Source: an uncultured Lachnospiraceae bacterium
GTDB lineage: Bacteria > Bacillota > Clostridia > Lachnospirales > Lachnospiraceae
DNA length: 37,121 nt
Direction: 5' to 3'
Assembly (NCBI GenBank): GCA_946566415.1
Contig: CAMNWW010000002.1
Coordinates: 1-37,121, forward strand
In this document: piece after piece, positions 1 to 8,980 of the stretch
Layout: each line of letters starts with the position of its first letter
How positions within the stretch are numbered: the stretch's first letter is position 1
Translations under genes and position numbers: made by a program
The notes under the pieces: generated by a model
What the model saw: only the letters and a program-made list of their open reading frames with translations
Told to the model about the DNA's origin: nothing
The model's database searches: none

Positions 1-91
1 TACCCAGTCCTCTCCCTATGTATTTACTCGCAATATAGCTTAGGTAAATAATAAGTATTACGGCAATAAAAGTGCCAATCACTCTCAGCAT
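1..91 (-). CDS. fliO: FliO/FliZ-like flagellar protein, N-terminal fragment (truncated by window edge)
   Basis: Minus-strand ATG at 91..89 translates as MLRVIGTFIAVILIIYLSYIASKYIGRGLG, a short TM segment directly downstream of fliY, where fliO/fliZ normally sits. Confidence 0.6.
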   Translation of the reverse strand, partial: MLRVIGTFIAVILIIYLSYIASKYIGRGLG

Positions 92-106
92 AATATATAT
101 ACTTCC

Positions 107-1534
107 CTACTGTAAAGTCATCATGTTGATTTTCATGATTTCTGTAATTCTGATTCCAAAATTGTCTTCTACAACCACCACATCGCCTTTAGCAATACAC
201 TGTCCGTTGACATATAGATCCACCTGTTCCCCGGCAAGTTTGTCCAGAACGACCAGCGATCCTTTCGTAAAATCAAGAATATCCTTTACCAGCTTCCTCG
301 TTCTGCCGATCTCAACTGATATCTCAAGAGGAACTCCCATGATCAGTTCCATATTTTCCTCTTGCTCGCCTTCCAGGACTACTTCGTTACCCTGTCTAAG
401 ACTAGTCTGTGTAGGCGTCTGCACATGGATCATCTTCGGCTCAGGCGCTTTTTTTTGTTCCTGCATCTGCTGCTGCATCGCCTGCATTTGCTGCATCATC
501 TGCTGCATCATCTGCATCTGCATCATAGACATATCCATTGCCGCCTGTGTAGGCGCCGCTTGCTGTATTGGCGCTGCCGCCGGCTGTACCGGCATCATCT
601 GAGGCGTCTGAGACATCTGTGGCGCTGTCTGTGGCTGAGACGCCGCCTGTGTAGGCGCTGCCGGCGCCGGTGCGCTCTGAACCGATTCGGGCGCCGGAGA
701 CGGCTCTGCTCCTCCTGCCAGCATTCTCTCGATCTCTTCTTGAGACATCGTCCTGCCGGACGACGGTTCTGATGCAGGCGCCGGAGACGGTGCGCTTGGC
801 TCCGGTTCAGACGACATGCCTGCCAGCATCCTTTCGATCTCTTCCTGGGACATCGTTCCGCCGGACGAAGGCTCTGATACAGGCGCTGGCGCCGGAGACG
901 GCGCTGCTTGCGGTGTTTCACCGTCAATATTAAGGATCTGGTCTTCCGGCAGGAATCCTTTCACCAGCCCTTTTGCAAGCTGGATCGGCATAACATTGAA
1001 GAATTCACTCTCCAGCTTATCCAGAATCTTAAGCGTAAATCCAACCACTACCTTCGGACGGTCGTCGATAAAATATTTATCAATAAATTCCTGCTCATTC
1101 TTTACTTCAAAAGAAATCGGGGTAGAAATGTTGACCATTCTGCCCAAAAACTCCGACAGCGCCGTTGAAGAGGCGCCCATCATCTGGTTCATAACTTCAC
1201 AGACTGCGCTGATATTTATTTCATTCAGCTCAAAATCCTCATCGGACATTTCCATTCCCATGAGCATTTCAACGATCACTTTAACATCATGCCTTTTAAG
1301 GAGCATGACGTTTTCGCCTTCCAGCCCCGCAACATATGTAATCTCAACGCCGACTGCCGGTTCTACCCTGTCCATCTCGAACTCTTCTTTTGACACAACC
1401 TTCACGACCGGCGTTGTGATATCAACTCTGGCATTCAGCATGGTGGAAACTGCTGTAGCTGACGCGCCCAGACTGATATTGAGTATTTCGCCTATCGCAT
1501 CTATCTCCATTTTGCTAAAACATTCCGAACTCAT
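107..1534 (-). CDS. fliY: Flagellar motor switch protein FliY (CheC-like phosphatase domain plus C-terminal FliN/SpoA domain)
   Basis: N-terminal CheC-like repeats with E-x-x-N sites (GEILNIS, CEVMNQM); C-terminal FliN domain 'MGVPLEISVEIGRTRKLVKDILDFTKGSLVVLDKLAGEQVDLYVNGQCIAKGDVVVVEDNFGIRITEI'. Confidence 0.95.
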   Translation of the reverse strand: MSSECFSKMEIDAIGEILNISLGASATAVSTMLNARVDITTPVVKVVSKEEFEMDRVEPAVGVEITYVAGLEGENVMLLKRHDVKVIVEMLMGMEMSDEDFELNEINISAVCEVMNQMMGASSTALSEFLGRMVNISTPISFEVKNEQEFIDKYFIDDRPKVVVGFTLKILDKLESEFFNVMPIQLAKGLVKGFLPEDQILNIDGETPQAAPSPAPAPVSEPSSGGTMSQEEIERMLAGMSSEPEPSAPSPAPASEPSSGRTMSQEEIERMLAGGAEPSPAPESVQSAPAPAAPTQAASQPQTAPQMSQTPQMMPVQPAAAPIQQAAPTQAAMDMSMMQMQMMQQMMQQMQAMQQQMQEQKKAPEPKMIHVQTPTQTSLRQGNEVVLEGEQEENMELIMGVPLEISVEIGRTRKLVKDILDFTKGSLVVLDKLAGEQVDLYVNGQCIAKGDVVVVEDNFGIRITEIMKINMMTLQ

Positions 1535-1574
1535 ACTACGATTTCTCTCCTTCCGGGCAAGTTACACCCACATA

Positions 1575-2015
1575 CTATTTTCCAACCTCCAACGCTTTCT
1601 GCGCCATCAGCTTCAGTGCGTTAAAAGCCGTAAGGTTTGCCTCATAGGACCTTGTGGCAGACATAGCGTCCGTCGTCTCCTTTACAAGGTCGACATTAGG
1701 CATCATAACATATCCGTCTTCATCCGCATCCGGATGATCTGGATTATAAACGGGGTTCAAATCTCTCTGGTCTTCAATGATTTCCGTTACTTTGACACCG
1801 CCTTTTGAAGCTGTCCGATTTAAAAGAGAGTTAAATCTCGTACGGAAGGATGTAGAAGGCACTTCCTGCAGCACCACCATTTTTCTTCGGTATGTTCCGC
1901 CGCTTTCTGTCCTGGTTGTCTGTGAGTTTGCAATATTCTCAGATGCGATATCCAGCCGCTGCCGCTGTGCAGTCAGTCCAGACGTACTAATATCAAATGA
2001 ATTCAAAAAAGACAT
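1575..2015 (-). CDS. flgC: Flagellar basal-body rod protein FlgC
   Basis: 'MSFLNSFDISTSGLTAQRQRLDIASENIANSQTTRTESGGTYRRKMVVLQE...VKVTEIIEDQRDLNPVYNPDHPDADEDGYVMMPNVDLVKE...ATRSYEANLTAFNALKLMAQKALEVGK' is colinear with known FlgC. Confidence 0.95.
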   Translation of the reverse strand: MSFLNSFDISTSGLTAQRQRLDIASENIANSQTTRTESGGTYRRKMVVLQEVPSTSFRTRFNSLLNRTASKGGVKVTEIIEDQRDLNPVYNPDHPDADEDGYVMMPNVDLVKETTDAMSATRSYEANLTAFNALKLMAQKALEVGK

Positions 2016-2031
2016 AACGGCCCTCCCCTAA

Positions 2032-2391
2032 TTAACCCAGAATTTTCTTCACTGTCGACAGGATACGCTCTGGTTTAAAAGGTTTTACAATGAAATCTTT
2101 CGCTCCGGATTTGATGGAATCCATTACCATTGTCTCCTGTCCCATAGCAGAACACATTACGATCGTTGCGCCCGGATCCATTGCTTTAATTTCCTTCAAA
2201 GTCTCAAGACCGTCCTTGTTAGGCATCGTAATATCCATAAATACAAGATCCGGCTTCTCTGCCGAATACAGATCGACCGCCTTCGCGCCGTCCTCCGCTT
2301 CAACAAGATCTGTATATCCAGCCTGTGTCAGCGTAGTTTTTAACATCATCCTCATAAATGCTGCATCATCCACTAACATAATTTTCGCCAT
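2032..2391 (-). CDS. cheY: Chemotaxis response regulator CheY
   Basis: 119-aa single receiver domain 'MAKIMLVDDAAFMRMMLKTTL...DLVFMDITMPNKDGLE...CSAMGQE...GAKDFIVKPFKPERI'. Confidence 0.95.
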   Translation of the reverse strand: MAKIMLVDDAAFMRMMLKTTLTQAGYTDLVEAEDGAKAVDLYSAEKPDLVFMDITMPNKDGLETLKEIKAMDPGATIVMCSAMGQETMVMDSIKSGAKDFIVKPFKPERILSTVKKILG

Positions 2392-2483
2392 TTTTTTTAC
2401 CTCGCTTCTTATTCACATTGTAATTTATATACTCAGATAAGTCCAGGGGAACTATCTGGTAATTAATTATAGCTCACGGTGTA

Positions 2484-3506
2484 TTATACCGCAACATCTT
2501 CTTTGGGTTCAACGATGCGGTTCTCGATCTTGACCGCAACATTCTTATTATGTACCCCAAGCTGACCGTTGAACCAAGGCTGACCTTCTATGTACAGTGA
2601 AATCAACGAATTTTGAGGTTTATTCAAATCTATTACATCTCCCACATGAAGATTATAAACATCATCCAGATTTAATTTTGCTACGCCCAGCTGTGCCATA
2701 ATATCCATCTTTGACTCTCTGATGCTGTCCAGGATATCGTCGCGGTTACTCCGCATATGCGTCTGGTCGCTCTTATCAGCCAAATGTTTTGTCTTATCAA
2801 TAATATCAAATATATTACCCAGCAGCGTTCCCGGAATACATATATTCATAGCGCCTTCCATGTCCCCCATCTGGATCCGCATCATGATAATGACAACGGT
2901 TTCATCTACACTGATTCCCTGGAACATACTAGGATTTTCTTCAATACGTTCAAACTCTGTATTAAATTTAATATACCCCGACCATACATCGGACGTTATC
3001 GCCACCAGATAACGGATGATTTTTGCATAGAGAGCTAACTCGATATCTGTGTAAGTATAGGACATATCCACCGACATATCCGTACCTGACCCTCCCAGCA
3101 TCCGGTCGATCATCGCTCCCATAAGGGCCGGCGCTATATGAAACACCAGAGGCGGATTCTTTGAATGATCCTGCAGTTCTACCTGTGCAAGCGTAAGTAC
3201 GTCGGTCTCGTTCAGCGCATTACCGAACTCATAGTACCGCTGTTCTTCTACTCCCACAACCTCGACTTCACTCGCCACCCGGAATAACCCGTTAATCTGA
3301 GAGCTTGCGATTCTCGCATAATTATCATAAATACTGCGGAGCATCTTGAGCTTATCTTTTGTGTACTTTTTCGGACTGTAGAAATCGTATTTCCTGTATT
3401 CCTGTTCTACTTTCTTTGGTTCTTTGGCCGCCTCATTTCCCTCGTCTGCACCCTGCAGAGAATTCAGCAGCGCATCAATCTGACTCTGCGATAATACATC
3501 TGCCAT
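2484..3506 (-). CDS. fliM: Flagellar motor switch protein FliM
   Basis: N-terminal CheY-binding motif 'LSQSQIDALLNSL', central FliM domain with 'DHSKNPPLVFHIAPALMGAMIDRMLGGSG', C-terminal SpoA domain. Confidence 0.96.
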   Translation of the reverse strand: MADVLSQSQIDALLNSLQGADEGNEAAKEPKKVEQEYRKYDFYSPKKYTKDKLKMLRSIYDNYARIASSQINGLFRVASEVEVVGVEEQRYYEFGNALNETDVLTLAQVELQDHSKNPPLVFHIAPALMGAMIDRMLGGSGTDMSVDMSYTYTDIELALYAKIIRYLVAITSDVWSGYIKFNTEFERIEENPSMFQGISVDETVVIIMMRIQMGDMEGAMNICIPGTLLGNIFDIIDKTKHLADKSDQTHMRSNRDDILDSIRESKMDIMAQLGVAKLNLDDVYNLHVGDVIDLNKPQNSLISLYIEGQPWFNGQLGVHNKNVAVKIENRIVEPKEDVAV

Positions 3507-3529
3507 GCTTAATTCCTACTTTCCTTATG

Positions 3530-4288
3530 TCATTCTCTGTTCATCTGCTGATAATATTCTTCCAGGCTATGTTCTACACTGTCAGACTTCGTAATTAACA
3601 GCTCTACCCTTCGGTTCTTCGCTCTGTCCTCCGATGTATCAAACGATGCAATCGGCCGGAACTGTCCGTATCCTATCGCCACCAGCTTTTCCGGTGCGAT
3701 CGTCGAACGGGTCTGAATAAAGGCAACCACCCGCGCCGCTCTCTCTGCAGAAAGAACTCTGTCGATCTCCGGGTCGTTCGGAGTGGCCGGATCCGCCTGG
3801 GACGTATGTCCCAAGACCTGAATCTCTTTAATAGACTCGTTCACTCCGGAAATAATCGACGCAAACTGTGCCAGAATCGTCTGACCCTCTTCCTTAATAA
3901 CGGAACTGTCTCCGTCAAAGAATACCCTGTCCTGGAACGTGATAAATGTATACCCATCACCTTTATATAACTCAACCTCGGCGGAAAGCCCTGCATTCTC
4001 CACCGCCGCCTGGAGTTGTTCGTACAACCCGTCAAAGTCGTCCGGATTGATACCTTCCTCAACTCCGCCCGGAACCTCGTCATTTCCTTCCGCGTCCTTG
4101 TCTGCGGCAATCTGAGAAATATCTTTCGCATCCGGGTTAAAGCTCCTGACAACCTGAATCCATTTTGCCTGGTCTACCGAAGAAATCGAATAGAGAAGTA
4201 CAAAAAAGCACAACAGCAGCGTCACCAAGTCGCCGTACGTGTCCATCCAGCTCCCGCCGTCTGCCTCCGGCTTGCTTCTTTTCTTCAT
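3530..4288 (-). CDS. motB: Flagellar motor protein MotB (OmpA-like peptidoglycan-binding)
   Basis: 'GSWMDTYGDLVTLLLCFFVLLYSIS' plug/TM and OmpA-like 'VLGHTSQAD...LSAERAARVVAFIQ...IGYGQFRPIASFDTSEDRAKNRRVELLI'. Confidence 0.95.
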   Translation of the reverse strand: MKKRSKPEADGGSWMDTYGDLVTLLLCFFVLLYSISSVDQAKWIQVVRSFNPDAKDISQIAADKDAEGNDEVPGGVEEGINPDDFDGLYEQLQAAVENAGLSAEVELYKGDGYTFITFQDRVFFDGDSSVIKEEGQTILAQFASIISGVNESIKEIQVLGHTSQADPATPNDPEIDRVLSAERAARVVAFIQTRSTIAPEKLVAIGYGQFRPIASFDTSEDRAKNRRVELLITKSDSVEHSLEEYYQQMNRE

Positions 4289-4297
4289 ATTCTCCTC

Positions 4298-5116
4298 CTA
4301 CTCCTTGCCTTTCTTTCCTTTCCCTGCCGGGGCAGCGTCTGGATCGAGCATCTTTGCACGTTTCTTCTGCGCAACATATGTAACCAGCTTCTCTTTGAGG
4401 AACTTCGGATTATCGCCGGCCTGAATTGCAAGGATACCCTCGATTATCACCTGTTTATACAACAGTTCTTCTTCATTCCTGACGGCCAATTTATTCGCCA
4501 TCGGATTAAAAAGTACGTTTGCAAGAATACACCCGTAGAACGTCGTGACCAGCGCAACCGACATGGCAGGACCAATATTTGAGGAACCGCCGCTGTCAAT
4601 ATCCATCTCCTTCAACATATTGATAAGTCCGACCAGCGTACCGATCATACCGAATGCCGGTGAGAATGCCGCCGCCTTCAGATACATATTCATTGCATCC
4701 TGATGCCGTGAATCCATGGCGTCCACTTCATTCTCAAGGAGAGTCCTTACTTCCTCCGGTTCCGTCGCGTCTACGATCAGCATGATCCCCTGCTTAAAAA
4801 ACGGGTCGTCGATCTCGTTCGCTTTTTCTTCCAAAGCAAGCAAGCCGTTCTTTCTCGCGAGCTGCGCCATCTCTTCCAATGTATCCATAAGCGCCGACAT
4901 ATTATACTTATTGCCCTGGATCAAAAGTTTCAGATGGCTTGGAATTGTCGCCAGCTTATTGAGCGGATAACTCGCGACAATTGCCGCTATCGCTCCACCG
5001 ATAACGATCGCCACACTCTGAGGATCCCAAAAGTTTCCAAGCTTTGACGGTCCGATACCGACGATTACAATTAGTACGACCGCCAAGACTAAACCTACAA
5101 TACTAGTTACATCCAC
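4298..5116 (-). CDS. motA: Flagellar motor protein MotA
   Basis: 'MDVTSIVGLVLAVVLIVIVGIG...FWDPQSVAIVIGGAIAAIVASYPLNKL...AAAFSPAFGMIGTLVGLINML...IGPAMSVALVTTFYGCILANVLFNPMANKL'. Confidence 0.96.
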   Translation of the reverse strand: MDVTSIVGLVLAVVLIVIVGIGPSKLGNFWDPQSVAIVIGGAIAAIVASYPLNKLATIPSHLKLLIQGNKYNMSALMDTLEEMAQLARKNGLLALEEKANEIDDPFFKQGIMLIVDATEPEEVRTLLENEVDAMDSRHQDAMNMYLKAAAFSPAFGMIGTLVGLINMLKEMDIDSGGSSNIGPAMSVALVTTFYGCILANVLFNPMANKLAVRNEEELLYKQVIIEGILAIQAGDNPKFLKEKLVTYVAQKKRAKMLDPDAAPAGKGKKGKE

Positions 5117-5133
5117 GTTGCTTCACCCCTTAC

Positions 5134-5334
5134 TTAATTATCTATTGTATGGTAACAATGGATTTTTCCATTGTACTCGATCGTTTTCTCAATAATCTCT
5201 TCCGCGCTCTCTTTTACAATGTAAAACTTTCCGTTCATCAAAATCACTTTGGATTCCGGTATCAGATCTACCGCTTCAATCTGTGCGCAGTTAATGACAA
5301 TCTTCGTATCATTCAGCTTAGTAAGTATTATCAT
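5134..5334 (-). CDS. flbD: FlbD family flagellar protein (start corrected to internal Met)
   Basis: 'MIILTKLNDTKIVINCAQIEAVDLIPESKVILMNGKFYIVKESAEEIIEKTIEY'. ORF track start at 5397 is upstream; ATG at 5334 has a GAGGA about 8 nt away. Confidence 0.88.
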   Translation of the reverse strand: MIILTKLNDTKIVINCAQIEAVDLIPESKVILMNGKFYIVKESAEEIIEKTIEYNGKIHCYHTIDN

Positions 5335-5356
5335 ACCACAGTTCCTCACATTTTTC

Positions 5357-5399
5357 AAATGTATACCGGATATATAATAAATATACCCGGTATACATTT
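5357..5399. repeat. 13-bp perfect inverted repeat (AAATGTATACCGG/CCGGTATACATTT), 17-nt centre, between flgE and flbD
   Basis: Direct reading; a T-run follows on the plus strand. Confidence 0.85.
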
Positions 5400-5425
5400 T
5401 TTACTATTAGATTACATCGCCTTCA

Positions 5426-6745
5426 CTAACGTTTCATACTAACAAGTTCCTGAAGCATCTCGTCTGTCACTGTGATGATCTTTGAGTTTGCCTGGAAACC
5501 TCTCTGGCAGGTAATCATATTAGAAAACTCGTTAGCCAGATCCACGTTAGCCATCTCCAAATAACCGCCTTTGATCTTTCCGGACGGTCCGCCGTTCGGC
5601 TTCATCGCTCCGATGTCGCCCGCGTTGGCTCCCGGTGTGTAGTAGTATCCGGTGGTCTTCTCCAGACCGTTCGGGTTTTCTACCGTGACAAGGGCAATCT
5701 GTCCGATCGGAATCGTACGGTTCTTCTTATCCACACCGATGATCGTTCCGTCCTCGTTGATCTTGTAGCTCTGGATCTCATACTGTTTCCCTGTCTCCGT
5801 ATCGATTGGGATCTGGAGTGCGGAAAGCTCGTCGGCGTAGACCGGATCTACACTGGAAATTCTGATATTTCCTTCATTCGTCGTACGCAAAATAGCGTCT
5901 CCGCCTTGCGGTGTCGGGAATGCCTTCCCTAGAAGTGTCGCCCCCGCGCTATCGTTCCCTGTCGTCTTTTTTGTGATAGTTAGATTCACAGTACCGCCGC
6001 CCGTTCCGCCGGCCGCATCCTGGTATCCGGTCAGGCTGATGTTGTATGTTGCAAACGGATTATCTACTGTAGCGCCCGTTGAATCTGTAACCTGAATATC
6101 TTTTCCCGCTATTGCCTTAATCCAGTCTTGTATCTGGTCTTCCAAATCGTCATGCCGGGTCGTCGCCTTCACGCCGCCGATCGTAATTTCCCGTACGCCA
6201 TTAACAGGAGCCGATACGGCTACATCTGCTCCTGTTACCGTGTACGTCGCCGCTGTTGCCGGAACCTCGGGGATTCCTGTGCCCTCCTGCACCGCATAGC
6301 CGTACACATAACTTCTCTGGTCGTCTACCAGGTAACCGTTGCTGTCAACTCGGAAAATACCCACACGGGATAAAAACAAACCGGAACTTTCTACATTGGT
6401 AAACGTTCCGTTTACCATGTTACCTACCAGGAAAAATCCTGTTCCGTCGATCATACAATCCAGCGGGTTAGAAGACGGAGACGGCGCTCCTGTCCCAAAC
6501 TCGTTCGTAATAGACGACATAACAGAACCGTAACCTACCTGAGAAGCGTTACGTCCGCCGGCCGCTCCCGCGAGAGTGCTTCCCGCTGAACTGTTCGTGG
6601 AATTTGCATACATAGAATCCGCAAAATGGTAGCTGTATCCTTTAAATCCCCATGTATTTACGTTTGCAATATTGTTGCCGATTACATCCATTTTTGATTG
6701 ATGTGATTTCAGTCCTGCGACTGCCGCAACCATTGATCTGACCAT
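5426..6745 (-). CDS. flgE: Flagellar hook protein FlgE (start corrected to MVRSMVAAVAG)
   Basis: 'MVRSMVAAVAGLKSHQSKMDVIGNNIANVNTWGFKGYSYHFADSMY' N-terminus and 'GGYLEMANVDLANEFSNMITCQRGFQANSKIITVTDEMLQELVSMKR' C-terminus. Confidence 0.94.
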   Translation of the reverse strand: MVRSMVAAVAGLKSHQSKMDVIGNNIANVNTWGFKGYSYHFADSMYANSTNSSAGSTLAGAAGGRNASQVGYGSVMSSITNEFGTGAPSPSSNPLDCMIDGTGFFLVGNMVNGTFTNVESSGLFLSRVGIFRVDSNGYLVDDQRSYVYGYAVQEGTGIPEVPATAATYTVTGADVAVSAPVNGVREITIGGVKATTRHDDLEDQIQDWIKAIAGKDIQVTDSTGATVDNPFATYNISLTGYQDAAGGTGGGTVNLTITKKTTGNDSAGATLLGKAFPTPQGGDAILRTTNEGNIRISSVDPVYADELSALQIPIDTETGKQYEIQSYKINEDGTIIGVDKKNRTIPIGQIALVTVENPNGLEKTTGYYYTPGANAGDIGAMKPNGGPSGKIKGGYLEMANVDLANEFSNMITCQRGFQANSKIITVTDEMLQELVSMKR

Positions 6746-6830
6746 TCTTATTACTTCCTTTCTTCTTAGCCTTACGCTGCCTTTGTATCTGCAAGTCATA
6801 CAGATACGAAACCTCCATAAATGGTCCGGC

Positions 6831-7223
6831 TTACATTAAAACAGCGCTGTCAATATTCGTAAAAATGTTGTCCTTCATTTCTCTGCCCGACATCGTGGTA
6901 ACCACAATATTGTTCGGGACATTCACAATAAAAGCTCCGTTCTCTCCGATGACGACTACATCTTTCGCGCCTTTTGCTTTTGCTTTCTGGACCGCCTGGT
7001 TCAGATCGGCAAGAAGATGGTCTGTCACCTCAATTCCACGCTCCTGCACCCGCAGCGCCGCATGTTTTGAAAACTGGACGGATGACGCTTTTCCTGCTTC
7101 CTTTTGTAAAAGATCCGCAAATTGTACGTCTGTGCTCGCCGCATTCGGCTTTGCCGAAAGTCCTGCTGTCGCATGCTGCAGCTTCAATGCACCGGCGTTG
7201 GTAATCTGATTGATCTTATTCAT
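6831..7223 (-). CDS. Conserved flagellar operon protein (TIGR02530/flg_new-like)
   Basis: 'FSKHAALRVQERGIEVTDHLLADLNQAVQKAKAKGAKDVVVIGENGAFIVNVPNNIVVTTM'; between flgD and flgE. Start chosen at MNKINQ; the ORF extends to 7301, overlapping flgD. Confidence 0.8.
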   Translation of the reverse strand: MNKINQITNAGALKLQHATAGLSAKPNAASTDVQFADLLQKEAGKASSVQFSKHAALRVQERGIEVTDHLLADLNQAVQKAKAKGAKDVVVIGENGAFIVNVPNNIVVTTMSGREMKDNIFTNIDSAVLM

Positions 7224-7239
7224 TCCCCCTGCACCGCCT

Positions 7240-7758
7240 TTATTCGCTCTCGGTGTTCTCGCCTGTATCCCCGCCGGCGTCCTCCTCGCTGCTGCCTTCA
7301 TCCGGAACGTTGCCTACTGCCATAACCTGCGCCAAATCATATTTAGTGCCGTTAACATATACAGACGTTGTTCCCGTAAGATCCACGCCGGATACAACAC
7401 CCTTAACCTTATCGACAATCTCTCCCTTTTCATTGGTAATAGCAATCGTTACCTCTTTGCCTAAAAGACCTGTCGAATAGCTGGTGAGCGTTACTGTTGA
7501 AAGATTATTGGTTACTGTTGAAAAATTACTGATTGCCTCTGCCAGCTTGGTCATGGTGCTCATAGACGACATTTGTGTCATCTGATTCATCATGTCCGCA
7601 TTACTCATCGGATTTGACATATCCTGATATTGAAGCTCCGCCGCAAACAACTTCCAGAAATCGTTCTCCGTCATGGATTTGTTTGACGACGCGGTAGTTT
7701 GTGTAGTCAGTGTTTCGTCGAACAAGCTGTTAACGATACTTCCTATTGAATCCGCCAT
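7240..7758 (-). CDS. flgD: Flagellar hook capping protein FlgD
   Basis: 'MTENDFWKLFAAELQYQDMSNPMSNADMMNQMTQMSSMSTMTKLAEAI' is the FlgD N-terminal signature; short form with acidic tail. Confidence 0.92.
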   Translation of the reverse strand: MADSIGSIVNSLFDETLTTQTTASSNKSMTENDFWKLFAAELQYQDMSNPMSNADMMNQMTQMSSMSTMTKLAEAISNFSTVTNNLSTVTLTSYSTGLLGKEVTIAITNEKGEIVDKVKGVVSGVDLTGTTSVYVNGTKYDLAQVMAVGNVPDEGSSEEDAGGDTGENTESE

Positions 7759-7784
7759 TTGTGTATCCTCTCCTTTCTGCTTTG

Positions 7785-8909
7785 TTAACCCGCAAAACCA
7801 GCAAGGCCTAACCGAAGTTTCTGAAGAAATTGCTCTGTATCGTCTTCATTCTGCTCTTTTCTTCCTTCTTTGTTCTGCTCCTGCTGTGCTTCCTGTCTGC
7901 CCTGGCCATTGTCGTCTCTCGCCTGGTTCAGATAGTCGTTCTCCGGCTTTTCTACAATCACTGTGGTATGTCCGCCGAAATTGCGTTCGATCACGCCGCA
8001 GATCTCTTTCAGGTTATTTCCCAGCGCTTCCACCGCCTTCTTCTCAGAACAGATAAGTGAAACATTCGCTTCTCCCTGCTGATAAGATATTTTAACGGCG
8101 ATCTTCCCCAGATTTTCCGGCTCGATATGTATCTCAAATTCATCGATGCCATTTTCCATCTTTGTTACGATCTGCTCTGTCACTTGCTGCGGAAGCTCTT
8201 CCGGCTGGTGTACCCGCACCGTAACCGTCTCCTTCGCCGCGGCTGTCTGCATCTCAGTCCTAACCGGTGTTTCCGGCGCGGTCGTCGCGGCTGCCTGCTG
8301 TGCGTCCTGATTACCGCTCTGGAAATTACCTGCTTCTTCATTCCGGGGCTTTGTCGTGCTTTTTAGGGCCTCTGATACTCTCGTCTCCGGTTTTACCGAA
8401 ACATCCGCCGATACTTCAACCGTTTCCGGTTTTACCAAACTCTCTGCTGTAATTTCCGCTTTCCCCGGGACATTATCCTGAATCATCTCCGGACTCTGCG
8501 TTTCTTCTTTCGGCACGGTTTCCATTATCGGAGCCGCTGCTTCTTCGCCGCCTAAGGCTGCTGTCACCTCCGGAAAAACGACTTCTGTTTCTTCCGTTTC
8601 CACCCGAATCATTTCAGGACGTAGGTTCTGGCTTATCTGATATGCCGCAAAAAGTCCGTCCGGCTGAACTTTTTCGTCCTTCTCCGGCTCTTTTGCAGGG
8701 GTTTCTTGTGTCTCTTCTTTCTTTTTCACCGTATCCTTTGTGTCTTTTGGGTCTTTTATGTCTTTTGAAGCTTCCTTCGTCTCTTCATTCTTACCCTGAA
8801 GCAGATTCTTGAAGTCGTCGTTCACTTCCCCTGAGTTATTCCCAGCCTTCCGGCTCTCGGCGGTCCGTTGATTTAGATTCAGAGACTGCCCTACGTTGAG
8901 CATATTCAT
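7785..8909 (-). CDS. fliK: Flagellar hook-length control protein FliK
   Basis: Low-complexity N-terminal region; C-terminal 'QVTEQIVTKMENGIDEFEIHIEPENLGKIAVKISYQQGEANVSLICSEKKAVEALGNNLKEI' Flg_hook domain. Confidence 0.88.
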   Translation of the reverse strand: MNMLNVGQSLNLNQRTAESRKAGNNSGEVNDDFKNLLQGKNEETKEASKDIKDPKDTKDTVKKKEETQETPAKEPEKDEKVQPDGLFAAYQISQNLRPEMIRVETEETEVVFPEVTAALGGEEAAAPIMETVPKEETQSPEMIQDNVPGKAEITAESLVKPETVEVSADVSVKPETRVSEALKSTTKPRNEEAGNFQSGNQDAQQAAATTAPETPVRTEMQTAAAKETVTVRVHQPEELPQQVTEQIVTKMENGIDEFEIHIEPENLGKIAVKISYQQGEANVSLICSEKKAVEALGNNLKEICGVIERNFGGHTTVIVEKPENDYLNQARDDNGQGRQEAQQEQNKEGRKEQNEDDTEQFLQKLRLGLAGFAG

Positions 8910-8980
8910 TGGTACTCCTCCTTTCTCATTGTTTTGTGGTCAAATGTTTTGACTTTATAGTAATCTGCATTCATGCAGGA

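Noticed and set aside
72-602. Plus-strand ORFs of 176 and 136 aa opposite fliY (72-602, 362-772)
   Set aside because: They are antisense reading frames of the low-complexity fliY linker, rich in Cys/Ile or Arg/His/Leu, with no recognisable domain.
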